Part shown: piece by piece, positions 17,650 to 26,448 of the stretch
How the letters are laid out: each line of letters opens with the position of its first letter
How positions within the stretch are numbered: position 1 is the first letter of the stretch
Assembly (NCBI GenBank): GCA_016871775.1
Contig: VHCI01000024.1
Location: 1-34,474 of the forward strand
Direction of reading: 5' to 3'
DNA: 34,474 nucleotides
Origin: Verrucomicrobiota bacterium
GTDB taxonomy: Bacteria > Verrucomicrobiota > Verrucomicrobiia > Opitutales > Opitutaceae
The notes under the pieces: generated by a model
Database searches by the model: none
What the model was told of the DNA's origin: nothing
Seen by the model: the letters and a program-made list of their open reading frames with translations, nothing else
Translations under genes and position numbers: made by a program

Positions 17650-19124
17650 AACCGTTGGCCCCGCTGGAACCCCTCCTCGACGCGCGCGCGCTGCACACGC
17701 GGCGACAGTTCTTCGGCCGCTCTGCCCTCGGCATCGGCACCGCGGCCTTCGCTTCGCTGCTGGGGCGCGACGCGCGGGCCGGGGCGGCGCCCCGCGGCCA
17801 GCCCGGGATCGCCGGCCTGCCGCACTTCGCGCCCCGGGCGAAGCGCGTGATCTACTTGTTCCAGAACGGCGCGCCCTCGCACGTCGACCTCTTCGACTAC
17901 AAGCCGATGCTGCGCCAGTGGCACGGCAAGCAGATCCCCGACGAGGTGGTGGGCGGGCGGCGTTTCTCCACGATGACCGGCGGCCAGACCGCGCGGCCGG
18001 TGCTCGGGGAGATCACCAAGTTCGCCCAGCACGGGCGCAGCGGGGCCTGGGTTTCGGATTTCCTGCCCCGGACCGCGGCGATCGCCGACGACCTCTGTTT
18101 CGTGAAGTCGATGCACACCGAGGCGGTCAACCACGCCCCGGCGATCACCTACTTCCTCACCGGCGCGGAGATGGCCGGGCGGCCCTCGATGGGCGCCTGG
18201 CTCAGCTATGGCCTTGGCAGCGAGAGCGAGGACCTCCCGGCCTTCGTGGTGATGACCTCCCGCGACAAGGAGGCCAGCTGCGGCCAGATCTTTTACGACT
18301 TCTATTGGGGCAGCGGTTTCCTGCCCTCGAAGTATCAGGGCGTGGCCTTCCGCGGCCGTGGGGATCCGGTGCTGTACCTGTCGAATCCCGCGGGGATGAG
18401 CCGGGAGATGCGCCGCGGCCTGCTCGACGACCTTGCCGCGCTGAACGAGGCGAAGCGGCGGGACTTCGGCGATCCCGAGATCGCCACCCGCATCGCTCAG
18501 TACGAGATGGCCTACAAGATGCAGACCAGCGTGCCGGAGCTGACCGACTTCTCGCGCGAGTCGCCGGCGACGCTCGCGCTTTACGGCCCGGACGTCGCCA
18601 AGCAGGGCTCCTTCGCCTACAACTGTTTGATGGCGCGCCGCCTTGCCGAGCGCGGGGTCCGCTTCATCCAGGTGATGCACGCCGGCTGGGACCAGCATCG
18701 CAACCTGAACAGCCAGCTCAAGATCCAGTGTCAGGACGTGGATGCCCCCTCGGCGGGCCTGATCCAGGACCTGAAGCAGCGCGGGCTGCTCGACGACACC
18801 CTCGTCATTTGGGGCGGCGAGTTCGGCCGCACGCCCTTCCTGCAGGGCAAGATCGAGGAGACCAAGCAGTGGGGCCGGGACCACCATCCGTACGTGTTCA
18901 CGATCTGGATGGCCGGCGCCGGAGTGAAGCCCGGGCTCACCTACGGCGCCTCGGACGACTTCGGGTTCAATCCCGCCGAGCGCAAGGTCCACGTTCACGA
19001 CTTCCAGGCCACGGTGCTCCACCTGCTGGGCATCAACCACGAGCGCCTCACCTACAAGTTTCAGGGCCGCAACTATCGGTTGACTGACGTGCACGGGCAC
19101 GTCGTGCGGGACCTGCTGGCGTGA
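17646..19124 (+). CDS. DUF1501 family protein (sulfatase/alkaline-phosphatase fold), Tat-exported
   Basis: This 492-residue protein carries a twin-arginine signal (TRRQFFGRSALGIG, Arg19-Arg20). The DUF1501 body contains KRVIYLFQNGAPSHVDLFDYKP, FVKSMHTEAVNHAPA, DTLVIWGGEFGRTPF and the RDHHPYVFTIWMAG block near the C-terminus. DUF1501 is distantly related to sulfatases and alkaline phosphatases by fold, and the activity is unproven. It forms the usual pair with the upstream DUF1549/DUF1553 protein, and the ATGA overlap at 17646 indicates translational coupling. The two are probably co-exported partners in the periplasm. Its TGA in turn overlaps the GTG of trmO. Confidence 0.93.
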   Translation: MKPLAPLEPLLDARALHTRRQFFGRSALGIGTAAFASLLGRDARAGAAPRGQPGIAGLPHFAPRAKRVIYLFQNGAPSHVDLFDYKPMLRQWHGKQIPDEVVGGRRFSTMTGGQTARPVLGEITKFAQHGRSGAWVSDFLPRTAAIADDLCFVKSMHTEAVNHAPAITYFLTGAEMAGRPSMGAWLSYGLGSESEDLPAFVVMTSRDKEASCGQIFYDFYWGSGFLPSKYQGVAFRGRGDPVLYLSNPAGMSREMRRGLLDDLAALNEAKRRDFGDPEIATRIAQYEMAYKMQTSVPELTDFSRESPATLALYGPDVAKQGSFAYNCLMARRLAERGVRFIQVMHAGWDQHRNLNSQLKIQCQDVDAPSAGLIQDLKQRGLLDDTLVIWGGEFGRTPFLQGKIEETKQWGRDHHPYVFTIWMAGAGVKPGLTYGASDDFGFNPAERKVHVHDFQATVLHLLGINHERLTYKFQGRNYRLTDVHGHVVRDLLA

Positions 19125-19810
19125 GCGGGGCTGCGCTCGCGCCGGTCGCGGTGCTCCGAACGCCGTTCGCCGGCAAGTTCGGCGTGCCGCGGCAGGCCGG
19201 GCTAGTGCCCGCCGCCGAGGGCCGAGTGGAATTCCTGCCCGCCTACGCCGCGTCGGAGTTCACCCGCGGCCTCGAGGCGTTCTCCCACCTGTGGCTGCTG
19301 ACCGGCTTCCATCTGAACCCCCCATGGAGCGGCAGCGCCGTGGTGCGGCCGCCGCGCTTGGGCGGTAACGCGCGGGTGGGCGTCTTCGCGTCCCGCTCGC
19401 CCAACCGGCCCAACGGGCTCGGCCTCTCGCTCGTGCGGCTGCTGGGGCAGGAGCCGGGGGCCCTGCGGGTGGGCGGGGTCGACGCCGCCGACGGCACCCC
19501 CGTTTTCGACGTGAAGCCTTACCTCCCATGGGCTGAGGCGGTTCCCAACGCGCGCGCCGAATGGGCCGAGGGTGCCCCGCAGCGGCGGGCGGTGGAGGAC
19601 ATCGCTGTCCCGGCGGAGCTTGCGGTCCGCCTTGGGCCGGAACGGCTGGCGCTGGTGCGGGAGCTGCTGCGCCTAGAGGTGCGCCCGGCCTACCAGGCGG
19701 CGGACGAGCGGACCTACGGGATGACCGTCGCGGGCTGGAATGTCCGCTGGCGCGCGACGGCCGAAGGCGGGCTCGCTGTGGTGGAGGCAGACCCCGTCCG
19801 GGGAGACTGA
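19121..19810 (+). CDS. trmO: tRNA (N6-threonylcarbamoyladenosine(37)-N6)-methyltransferase TrmO
   Basis: TrmO (TsaA/YaeB) methylates t6A37 of ANN-decoding tRNAs using S-adenosylmethionine, through an unusual beta-barrel fold. The 229-residue protein shows the family signature SPNRPNGLGLS (residues 93-103), FSHLWLLTGFH and the GTPVFDVKPYLPW segment. The C-terminal YGMTVAGWNVRWR region matches the small domain. The start is GTG at 19121, inside the upstream stop in a GTGA overlap. A tRNA modification enzyme coupled to a DUF1549/DUF1553-DUF1501 pair is functionally unexpected. The stop lies 10 bases from the convergent pyruvate carboxylase stop. Confidence 0.93.
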   Translation: MSGAALAPVAVLRTPFAGKFGVPRQAGLVPAAEGRVEFLPAYAASEFTRGLEAFSHLWLLTGFHLNPPWSGSAVVRPPRLGGNARVGVFASRSPNRPNGLGLSLVRLLGQEPGALRVGGVDAADGTPVFDVKPYLPWAEAVPNARAEWAEGAPQRRAVEDIAVPAELAVRLGPERLALVRELLRLEVRPAYQAADERTYGMTVAGWNVRWRATAEGGLAVVEADPVRGD

Positions 19811-19820
19811 CGCCGCCCGC

Positions 19821-22800
19821 TCAGGCCGTGGCGGCGCGGATCCGCAGGAGGAGATCCTTGGCCTCAACCGTGTCGCCGAGTGCGACGTGCAACTCCGCCA
19901 CGACCCCGTCGCAGGGGGCGTAAACGGAGTTCTGCATTTTCATTGCCTCCATCATCAGCAGCTTGTCGCCCTTGGCGACCTTCGAGCCGACGGACACCGA
20001 GAGCTGGGCGACGAGGCCCGGGATCGGCGCGCCCACCTGCGTGGCATCCGCGAGGTCCGCCTTCGGCCGAGCCTTGGACTTCGGGGCCACCGACTTGTCG
20101 AGGATGAGGGTCTCGCGGGCGATGCCGTTGAGCTCGTAGCTGATCGCGCGGCGGCCGTCCTTGTCGGGTTGGCCGACGGAAATCAGCCGGATGATGAGCA
20201 CCTTACCCTCCTCGATGTTCACCGAGATCTCCTCGCCGGGCCGCAGGCCGTAGAAGAAGGCCGGGGTCGGCAGCACGGAGACGTCGCTGTAGGTGGTGAG
20301 GTGCTTCGCGAGTTCCGCGAAGACCTGCGGGTACATCAGGTGCGAGTACAGGTCGTCGTCGGAGGCGGGGCGACGCAGCTTTTCCGCTAGCTCGGCGCGG
20401 GTGCGGTCGAGGTCGAGGGGCGCGGCCGCGCTGTGGCCCGGCTTTCGGCGCGCGGCGGCGTGGCGGGCACGGGCCTCGCGGTGGCGCTTATCGCCGAGCA
20501 CGACGAGGGAGACGCGTTCCGGCCAGCCGCCCTGGGGCCAGCCGAGGCCGCCCTGCATCATATCGATCACGCTTTCGGGGAAGGGGAGCGAACCGGGCTC
20601 AAGGTTTACGACGTCCGCGGGCTTGATGCCCCGGCTGAAGAGGAACAGCGCGAGGTCGCCGACGACCTTTGAGCTGGGCGTCACCTTCACGATGTCGCCC
20701 AGCAGCTGGTTCACCTCGGCGTAGGTGCGGGCGATCTCCGGCCAGCGGTGGCCGACGCCCATCGAGGCGGCCTGCTCCTTGAGGTTCGTGTACTGCCCGC
20801 CCGGCATCTCGTGGAGGTAGACCTCGGCCGAGCCGCTGCGGGGCGCGGTGTCGAACGGCCGGTAGTAATCGCGCACGACCTCCCAGTAGTCCGAGAACTG
20901 GTTGAGGGCGTCGAGGTCAAGCCCGGTGTCGCGCGGCGTGTGCTGGAGGGCGGCGACCACCGAGTTGAGATTCGGCTGGGAGGTGCTGCCGCTCATCGCG
21001 GCGAGGGCGAGGTCGACGACGTCCACCCCGGCGTCCGCGGCCCGGAGCACGCTGGCGGCGGCGATGCCGCTGGTATCGTGCGTGTGGAAGTGGATCGGGA
21101 GATCGACGGCCTCCTTCAGCGCCTTCACCAGCTTGTGGGCGGCGTAGGGGCGGCACAGGCCGGCCATATCTTTGATCGCGAGGACGTGGGCGCCCATCTT
21201 CTTAAGTTCGCGCGCGAGCCGGGCGTAGTACTTCAGGGAAAACTTGTCCCGGCGTTCGTCGAGGATGTCGCCGGTGTAGCAGAGCGCGGCCTCGCACACG
21301 CCGTGCGTCTCCTGCACCGCTTCCATCGCAACGCGAAGGTTGGGCAGATAGTTGAGCGAGTCGAAGACGCGGAAGATGTCCATCCCGCTGGCCGCGGCGT
21401 GGCGAACGAAGCCGGCGACGACGTTGTCCGGGTAGCTGGTGTAGCCAACCGCGTTGGCCCCGCGGAACAGCATCTGGAAGCAGATGTTGGGCACGCGGGC
21501 GCGGAGCTGCCGGAGGCGCTCCCACGGGTCCTCGCTGAGAAAGCGCATCGCGGTGTCGAACGTCGCCCCGCCCCACATCTCGAGCGAGTAGAGGCCGGGG
21601 GCGCGCCGGGCGAGGGCGTCGGCGCAGGCGAGCATATCGAAGCTGCGCACGCGCGTCGCCATCAGCGACTGGTGGGCGTCGCGCCAAGTGGTGTCGGTGA
21701 CGAGCAGCCGCTTCTGGCGGGCGGTCCAGCGGGCGAACTCGCGGGGGCCTAGTTCGAGTAGCAGCTGCCGGGTGCCCGGGGGAGGGGAGACGCGGAGGTC
21801 GGCCGCGGGGGACGGCGCGGCAGGCAGCGGGCGCTCGGGGCGGTAGCCTTTGGCGTGGGGGTTGCCGTTGACGAGGACCTGGCCGAGGAAGTTGAGCAGC
21901 TTGGTCGCGCGGTCGCGGCGCGGCTTGAAGGCGAAGAGCTCGGGGGTGGTATCGATGAGCGTCGTGGTGGCCTGCCCGGCCTGGAATTGCGGGTGGGCGA
22001 TCACGTTTTCGAGGAACGGGATGTTCGTCTTCACGCCGCGGATGCGGAACTCGCTCAGCGTCCGGTGCGCGCGCCGCAACGCGATGTCGTAGGTCTGCCC
22101 GCTGGTGATGCTCTTCACCAGCATCGAATCGTAGAAGGGCGTGATGACCGCGCCCGCGTAGCCCATCCCGCCGTCGAGGCGCACGCCGAAGCCGCCCGGC
22201 GAGCGGTAGGCCACGATGCGGCCGTAGTCGGGGACGAACTTGTTTTCTGGGTCCTCGGTGGTGATCCGGCACTGGATCGCGTAGCCGTTGCGCGGGATGT
22301 CGGCCTGGCGCGGCATCCCCACCTCCGGCGAGTGCAGCGAGTGGCCCTGGGCGATCAGGATCTGGGCGCGCACCAGGTCGAGGCCGGTAATGACCTCGGT
22401 CACGGTGTGCTCCACCTGAATGCGGGGGTTCATCTCGATGAAGAACCACTCGTGGCGGTCGAGGTCGTAGAGGAATTCCACCGTGCCCGCGTTGTCATAG
22501 CGGATCTCGCGGGCGATCCGGGCCGCGGCGTCGCAGAGCTCGTTGACGATCTTATCTGGCAGCCCGAACGACGGCGCGACCTCGATCACCTTCTGGTGGC
22601 GCCGCTGGACCGAGCAGTCGCGCTCGTGGAGGTGGAGCACGTTGCCGTGCTGGTCGCCGAGCACCTGCACCTCGATGTGCTTGGCCCGCGGGATGTACTT
22701 CTCGAGGAAGACGGCGGGGTTGCCGAACGCGCGGCCAGCCTCCGCCTGCGCCTCATCGAGGAGGTTGGCGAGGTCTGTGGCGCGGTGCACGACCCGCATC

Positions 22801-23354
22801 CCGCGGCCTCCGCCGCCAAAGGCCGCCTTGATGATCAGCGGGAAACCGATGGTGCGGGCGGTGGTGAGGGCCTCCTCGCGGTCGGTCAGCGGATTCTCCG
22901 TGCCCGGCAGCGTCGGCACGTTGATCCCTTGCGCGAGCGCGCGCGCCGTGGTCTTGTCCCCCATCATCTCCAGCAGCTCGGGCCGGGGACCGACAAAGAT
23001 GATCCCCGCCCGGGCGCAGGCGCGGGCGAATTCGGGGTTCTCGGAAAGGAAGCCGTAGCCGGGGTGGATGGCGTCGACCCCCTTTTCCCGCGCCACCGCG
23101 ATGATGCCCTCGATGTCGAGGTAGGCCGCGACCGGGCCGCGACCGGCGCCGACCACGTAAGCCTCATCCGCCTTGTAGCGGTGGATGCATAGCCGGTCCT
23201 CCTGCGCGAACACGGCCACCGTGCGGAGGTTGAGCTCGGTGCCGGCGCGAAAGATGCGGACCGCAATCTCGCTCCGGTTGGCGGCCATCAGCTTCCGAAT
23301 CGGGCGGAGCGGGACGGCGGGGGCGGGCGGGGAGGTCTTGGCGGAGGAGGGCAT
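19821..23354 (-). CDS. pyc: Pyruvate carboxylase
   Basis: PYC makes oxaloacetate from pyruvate and bicarbonate with ATP and biotin, an anaplerotic step. The 1177-residue single chain has all domains. The biotin carboxylase domain covers about 17-480, with GGGGRGM at 180-186 and EMNPRIQVEHTVTE at 307-320. The carboxyltransferase barrel begins near 548, with TTWRDAHQS at 555-563 and the HTHDTSG metal site. The PYC tetramerisation/OADA region follows. The biotinyl domain has the acceptor Lys1139 in MEAMKMQ. The linker at about 505-530 is Pro/Ala-rich. The ATG at 23354 gives a normal N-terminus. It stands alone between convergent trmO and an upstream intrinsic terminator. Confidence 0.98.
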   Translation of the reverse strand: MPSSAKTSPPAPAVPLRPIRKLMAANRSEIAVRIFRAGTELNLRTVAVFAQEDRLCIHRYKADEAYVVGAGRGPVAAYLDIEGIIAVAREKGVDAIHPGYGFLSENPEFARACARAGIIFVGPRPELLEMMGDKTTARALAQGINVPTLPGTENPLTDREEALTTARTIGFPLIIKAAFGGGGRGMRVVHRATDLANLLDEAQAEAGRAFGNPAVFLEKYIPRAKHIEVQVLGDQHGNVLHLHERDCSVQRRHQKVIEVAPSFGLPDKIVNELCDAAARIAREIRYDNAGTVEFLYDLDRHEWFFIEMNPRIQVEHTVTEVITGLDLVRAQILIAQGHSLHSPEVGMPRQADIPRNGYAIQCRITTEDPENKFVPDYGRIVAYRSPGGFGVRLDGGMGYAGAVITPFYDSMLVKSITSGQTYDIALRRAHRTLSEFRIRGVKTNIPFLENVIAHPQFQAGQATTTLIDTTPELFAFKPRRDRATKLLNFLGQVLVNGNPHAKGYRPERPLPAAPSPAADLRVSPPPGTRQLLLELGPREFARWTARQKRLLVTDTTWRDAHQSLMATRVRSFDMLACADALARRAPGLYSLEMWGGATFDTAMRFLSEDPWERLRQLRARVPNICFQMLFRGANAVGYTSYPDNVVAGFVRHAAASGMDIFRVFDSLNYLPNLRVAMEAVQETHGVCEAALCYTGDILDERRDKFSLKYYARLARELKKMGAHVLAIKDMAGLCRPYAAHKLVKALKEAVDLPIHFHTHDTSGIAAASVLRAADAGVDVVDLALAAMSGSTSQPNLNSVVAALQHTPRDTGLDLDALNQFSDYWEVVRDYYRPFDTAPRSGSAEVYLHEMPGGQYTNLKEQAASMGVGHRWPEIARTYAEVNQLLGDIVKVTPSSKVVGDLALFLFSRGIKPADVVNLEPGSLPFPESVIDMMQGGLGWPQGGWPERVSLVVLGDKRHREARARHAAARRKPGHSAAAPLDLDRTRAELAEKLRRPASDDDLYSHLMYPQVFAELAKHLTTYSDVSVLPTPAFFYGLRPGEEISVNIEEGKVLIIRLISVGQPDKDGRRAISYELNGIARETLILDKSVAPKSKARPKADLADATQVGAPIPGLVAQLSVSVGSKVAKGDKLLMMEAMKMQNSVYAPCDGVVAELHVALGDTVEAKDLLLRIRAATA

Positions 23355-23420
23355 AGCGCGGGAGAAAAGGGTTTAAGGCCACGGTGCTCGGCTTGGGAAG
23401 CGCGAAGCACGCCAGCCCGC

Positions 23421-23443
23421 AAAAAAGCGCCCGGGGAGGGCGC
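23421..23443 (-). terminator. Intrinsic terminator of the TonB-dependent receptor gene
   Basis: On the minus strand a GC stem (GCGCCC, loop TCCCC, GGGCGC) is followed directly by six T residues, 32 bases past the receptor's stop. This is a textbook Rho-independent terminator and separates the receptor from pyc. Confidence 0.85.
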
Positions 23444-23475
23444 CTTGAAGAGTGCGGGGAGGAAGTAAAGGCGGC

Positions 23476-25866
23476 TCAGCGGCCGCGCCCGGTCCGCCCC
23501 AGCGTGTAGGTGAAGAAGACCGCGCGCTCCTCGCCCCGCAGGCGATTAGCGCGGCGGTAGGCCTGGTCCAGCGCGTTGTTCACGTTGATCGCGAACGTGT
23601 GGTCAAGGGCCGAGCCCCGACCCTGGAGCCGGTAGCGGACGCCAAGGTTCCACAGGGTGTAGCCGGGTACGCGGAGCCGCCACTGGTAGGTGGTCCGGGT
23701 AAGTACCCGCTCACCGGTCCGGGTCGTGGTGTAGACGTCGCCTGCGTTGGGGGCCTCGGTGGGCGTCGGACCGACGTGGGTGACGCCGAGGTTGGCGGAG
23801 AAGCCCTTCAGCGAGCCGGTCGTGGGGGCCCACTTCAGGTAGGCGCCGCCGTTGACCGGAGCCACGCCCTGCACCCGGCGGCCCACTGCCAGGGGGAAAG
23901 CCGCGCCGTAGTCGGTGTAAACAGAGTAAACGTGACCCCAGCTGCCGCCGGCGGAAAGCGCGTCGGTGAGGCGCCAGTTGGCGTCAAACTCGAAGCCGCG
24001 GACCAGTTGGTTGCCTTCGCGGCGGGAAACCTCGAGGTAGTTGCCGGAGCCCGGCGGGGTCTCCTGCAGGTCGGTCACCTGCACGTTTTCGCGGACCGCG
24101 TAGAAACCGGAGACGGTGAAATTGAGGCGGTCGTTGAAGTAGGATCCCTTGAACCCGTAGTCCCAGCCGTTCGCGATCTCGGACTTGTACTCCGGGCTGT
24201 TGACCGTGGCGGTCGCCTCAGACTGCGGGACGAAGTAGCTTTCACTGTAATTGACGAAGAACCGGAGGCTGTTGGTGAGCTTGTAGTTCACCCCGGCGTT
24301 GGGCTTCAGCGCGGACAGCTTCTTGTCGATCATCTGGCCCACGGCGAAGTTGGCCGGGACGGGGATGAACTCGCGGTGCCGAAAGCGCACCGTGTCGTAG
24401 CGGGCGCCTGCGTAGGCGAGGAGACGCCCATTGAACAGCGCCGCCTGGTGGCGGAGCAGGCCGCCGACGACGGTCACGCGCTGCTTGCGGATGCGGGTGG
24501 CGACCTCCTGGCCCCACTGGAACCACTTCGGGAAGTAGTTGACTTGGCCAGTCGGCGTGAGCGTCGCGGGGTCGAGGCGTACGGTGCGCACGGCATTCCA
24601 AGCGACGATGTCGGGGTTGGAGGCGTTAGCGAATTGGCGGGTCGGGTCCCAGCGGTAGTAATCGTTGATGTCGATCGTCGCGAGGGTGCGGTGCTCGATC
24701 GCGCGGTTGCCGGTGGAATAGCGCGCGAGGACGTCGCCCTGCAAGCCACCGCCATCCTCGAAGATGAGCCCCTTCTGCGGCGTCGCGCCGCGGGCCGACT
24801 GGACAGGGTTGGTGGTCACTGCCGGATTGACCGTGATCCCGCCCCAGCCGGTGTTCTGATTGTAGTCCCAGCGCCGCACGAGGTAGTAGTTCGCCGAGGC
24901 GCGGAAGCTCCAGACCTCGTCGATCCGCTTGTCGTAGTTGGCGGTCAGCCCCGAGTAGCCGCGGTTCAGCTCGGAGTTGGGGCCGAACGGGTTGATGGGC
25001 GCGAGGTTCCAAGCGTAGCCCACGACCTCGTCGTCTAGGTTGGACGCCGTGCCCTTCTGGTCCGTGACCAGCGGCGCGCCGTTCAGGGGCGCGTGGCGCA
25101 TCTGCAGGAGGTATTCGGCGGCCACCAGCAAGTTAGAGGAGTCGGGGAAGGTGTGTTTGATCGCACCGTAGTATTCGTAGTTGCGGTTCCGCGCGTACTC
25201 CTGGCCGAAGTCGCGCTGGTAATGGCTGCCGGTAACGATGTACGAGGTGGTGCCGAGCGAGGACTTGGCCAACGGCCCGGTGGCCTCGAGGGTCACGCGC
25301 TCGGTCCCGTAAGAGCCATAGTTAAAGGTAACCTTCTGGCCTTCTCGGGTCTTGGGCCCTTTGGAGATCATATTAACCATCCCACCAGGGGAGGAACGCC
25401 CGTAAATGGCGGCGTTCGAGCCCTTGATGATCTCCATGCGGTCGATGTTGGAGGAGCCGTAGCGGCCGAGGCGGAAGAAGCCGTCGCGCAGCTGGAAGCT
25501 GGAGCTGAAGCCGCGGAGGTTGAAGTTCCCGCCGATGTCCAGGCCGGTGAAGCTGCCGATGTGCACGATGTTGTCGGCGAATTCGAAGATCCCGAAATCC
25601 TCAAAGAACTCGGCGGTCAGCACGTTCACCGTGTAGGGCAGGTCGATGATCTTGGTCGCGACGCGGGTGCCGGTCATCGTCTCTGCCGGCGCGTAGCCAC
25701 GGTCACCGCTGGCGGACACGCTGAACTCGGACAGGCGGACCACGTCGTCGCCCGCGGGCGGCGAGGACTGGGCCGGGGCCGCCGCCCGCAGGGGCAGCGC
25801 GAGGGCGAGGGCCAAGAGCGCGCCTGCGCGCTGGCGAGGATCAAGGATGGTTCGGGTCAGGGTCAT
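23476..25866 (-). CDS. TonB-dependent outer-membrane receptor (siderophore type)
   Basis: This 796-residue outer-membrane protein has a signal peptide with a hydrophobic core (ALLALALALPLRAAA). A short TonB-box-like segment (VVRLSEFSVSA, about 42-52) follows, then a plug domain (about 65-170) with NFNLRGFSSSFQLRDGFFR and RMEIIKGSNAAIYGRSSPGGMVN. The rest is an approximately 22-strand barrel. The plug sequence resembles ferric-siderophore receptors. There is no SusD partner or regulator beside it, so the ligand is undetermined. The last strand reads AVFFTYTLGRTGRGR, so the protein does not end in the usual aromatic residue. The ATG at 25866 is preceded by a weak AGGA. The gene ends at a strong terminator. 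Confidence 0.94.
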   Translation of the reverse strand: MTLTRTILDPRQRAGALLALALALPLRAAAPAQSSPPAGDDVVRLSEFSVSASGDRGYAPAETMTGTRVATKIIDLPYTVNVLTAEFFEDFGIFEFADNIVHIGSFTGLDIGGNFNLRGFSSSFQLRDGFFRLGRYGSSNIDRMEIIKGSNAAIYGRSSPGGMVNMISKGPKTREGQKVTFNYGSYGTERVTLEATGPLAKSSLGTTSYIVTGSHYQRDFGQEYARNRNYEYYGAIKHTFPDSSNLLVAAEYLLQMRHAPLNGAPLVTDQKGTASNLDDEVVGYAWNLAPINPFGPNSELNRGYSGLTANYDKRIDEVWSFRASANYYLVRRWDYNQNTGWGGITVNPAVTTNPVQSARGATPQKGLIFEDGGGLQGDVLARYSTGNRAIEHRTLATIDINDYYRWDPTRQFANASNPDIVAWNAVRTVRLDPATLTPTGQVNYFPKWFQWGQEVATRIRKQRVTVVGGLLRHQAALFNGRLLAYAGARYDTVRFRHREFIPVPANFAVGQMIDKKLSALKPNAGVNYKLTNSLRFFVNYSESYFVPQSEATATVNSPEYKSEIANGWDYGFKGSYFNDRLNFTVSGFYAVRENVQVTDLQETPPGSGNYLEVSRREGNQLVRGFEFDANWRLTDALSAGGSWGHVYSVYTDYGAAFPLAVGRRVQGVAPVNGGAYLKWAPTTGSLKGFSANLGVTHVGPTPTEAPNAGDVYTTTRTGERVLTRTTYQWRLRVPGYTLWNLGVRYRLQGRGSALDHTFAINVNNALDQAYRRANRLRGEERAVFFTYTLGRTGRGR

Positions 25867-25932
25867 GGTTTTACGGGGTTCCTAGAGAGGCCGGCTATCA
25901 GCCCGCCGGTCAAGGCTCCGGACGGAGGCACG

Positions 25933-26355
25933 TCAGCCGAGAATCCGCGCCTGCTCTTCCGGGCGAAAAACTACCGTCGTCGCCGCGTCCCCCCGCCTCC
26001 GGCGCGCGGCCGCGACCGCGCGGTAGGCGGTGTCCAGCCACGCTGGCGGCACCCAGCGCAGGGCGCAGACCGCCCAGCCGGCGCCGGGCAGCAGCGCGAG
26101 GGCCCGGAGGGCACCGTCCGCGCGCAGGAACCACGGGCCCTCGAGCCGGCGCGACCATTCGGGGACAAAAATGAGCGAATCCGGGGCGTTCCGCCCGTCG
26201 CCCAGCGCGGCGCGTACCGCCCGCCCTTCCGTGCCACCAAGGTCCGCGTAGCACAGGCGCGCGTGCCGGTCGCGTCGGATTAGCCACCGCACGCTCCGCC
26301 GGCAGAGGGGGCACTCGGCATCGAAAAGCAGCACGGGTTGCGGGTCGCGGAGCAT
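25933..26355 (-). CDS. DCC-family (DUF393) thiol-disulfide oxidoreductase-like protein
   Basis: This 140-residue protein begins with the DUF393 signature, in which the usual DGxCxLC reads DAECPLC (Cys15, Cys18) in VLLFDAECPLCRRSVRWL. The conserved later blocks are ADGALRALALLPGAGWAV and DTAYRAVAAARRR. Members are thioredoxin-like by fold prediction, and the function is poorly established. The ATG at 26355 places the motif at the normal distance; an upstream in-frame ATG at 26493 would overlap the start of the divergent uvrA gene. It lies 66 bases upstream of the TonB receptor on the same strand and may be cotranscribed with it. Confidence 0.85.
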   Translation of the reverse strand: MLRDPQPVLLFDAECPLCRRSVRWLIRRDRHARLCYADLGGTEGRAVRAALGDGRNAPDSLIFVPEWSRRLEGPWFLRADGALRALALLPGAGWAVCALRWVPPAWLDTAYRAVAAARRRRGDAATTVVFRPEEQARILG

Positions 26356-26448
26356 TCTGGGCAGATTGCGCCTTCGCGCGCGCGTCGCAACTGCGAGGGC
26401 GACCTGCGGCTTTGACGCGTTGGGATTTCTGCCCACGCTGCGCCCGCG

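Noticed and set aside
16096-19100. Long minus-strand open frames (about 496 and 628 codons) opposite the DUF1549/1553 and DUF1501 genes
   Set aside because: They mirror strong, family-recognisable genes on the plus strand. Their predicted proteins are Arg/Gly/Pro/Ala-rich low-complexity, as expected from antisense of high-GC coding DNA.
21855-25038. Plus-strand open frames of about 445 and 528 codons opposite pyc and the TonB receptor
   Set aside because: Both are complementary to clear genes and have biased low-complexity composition. No start context or domain supports them.
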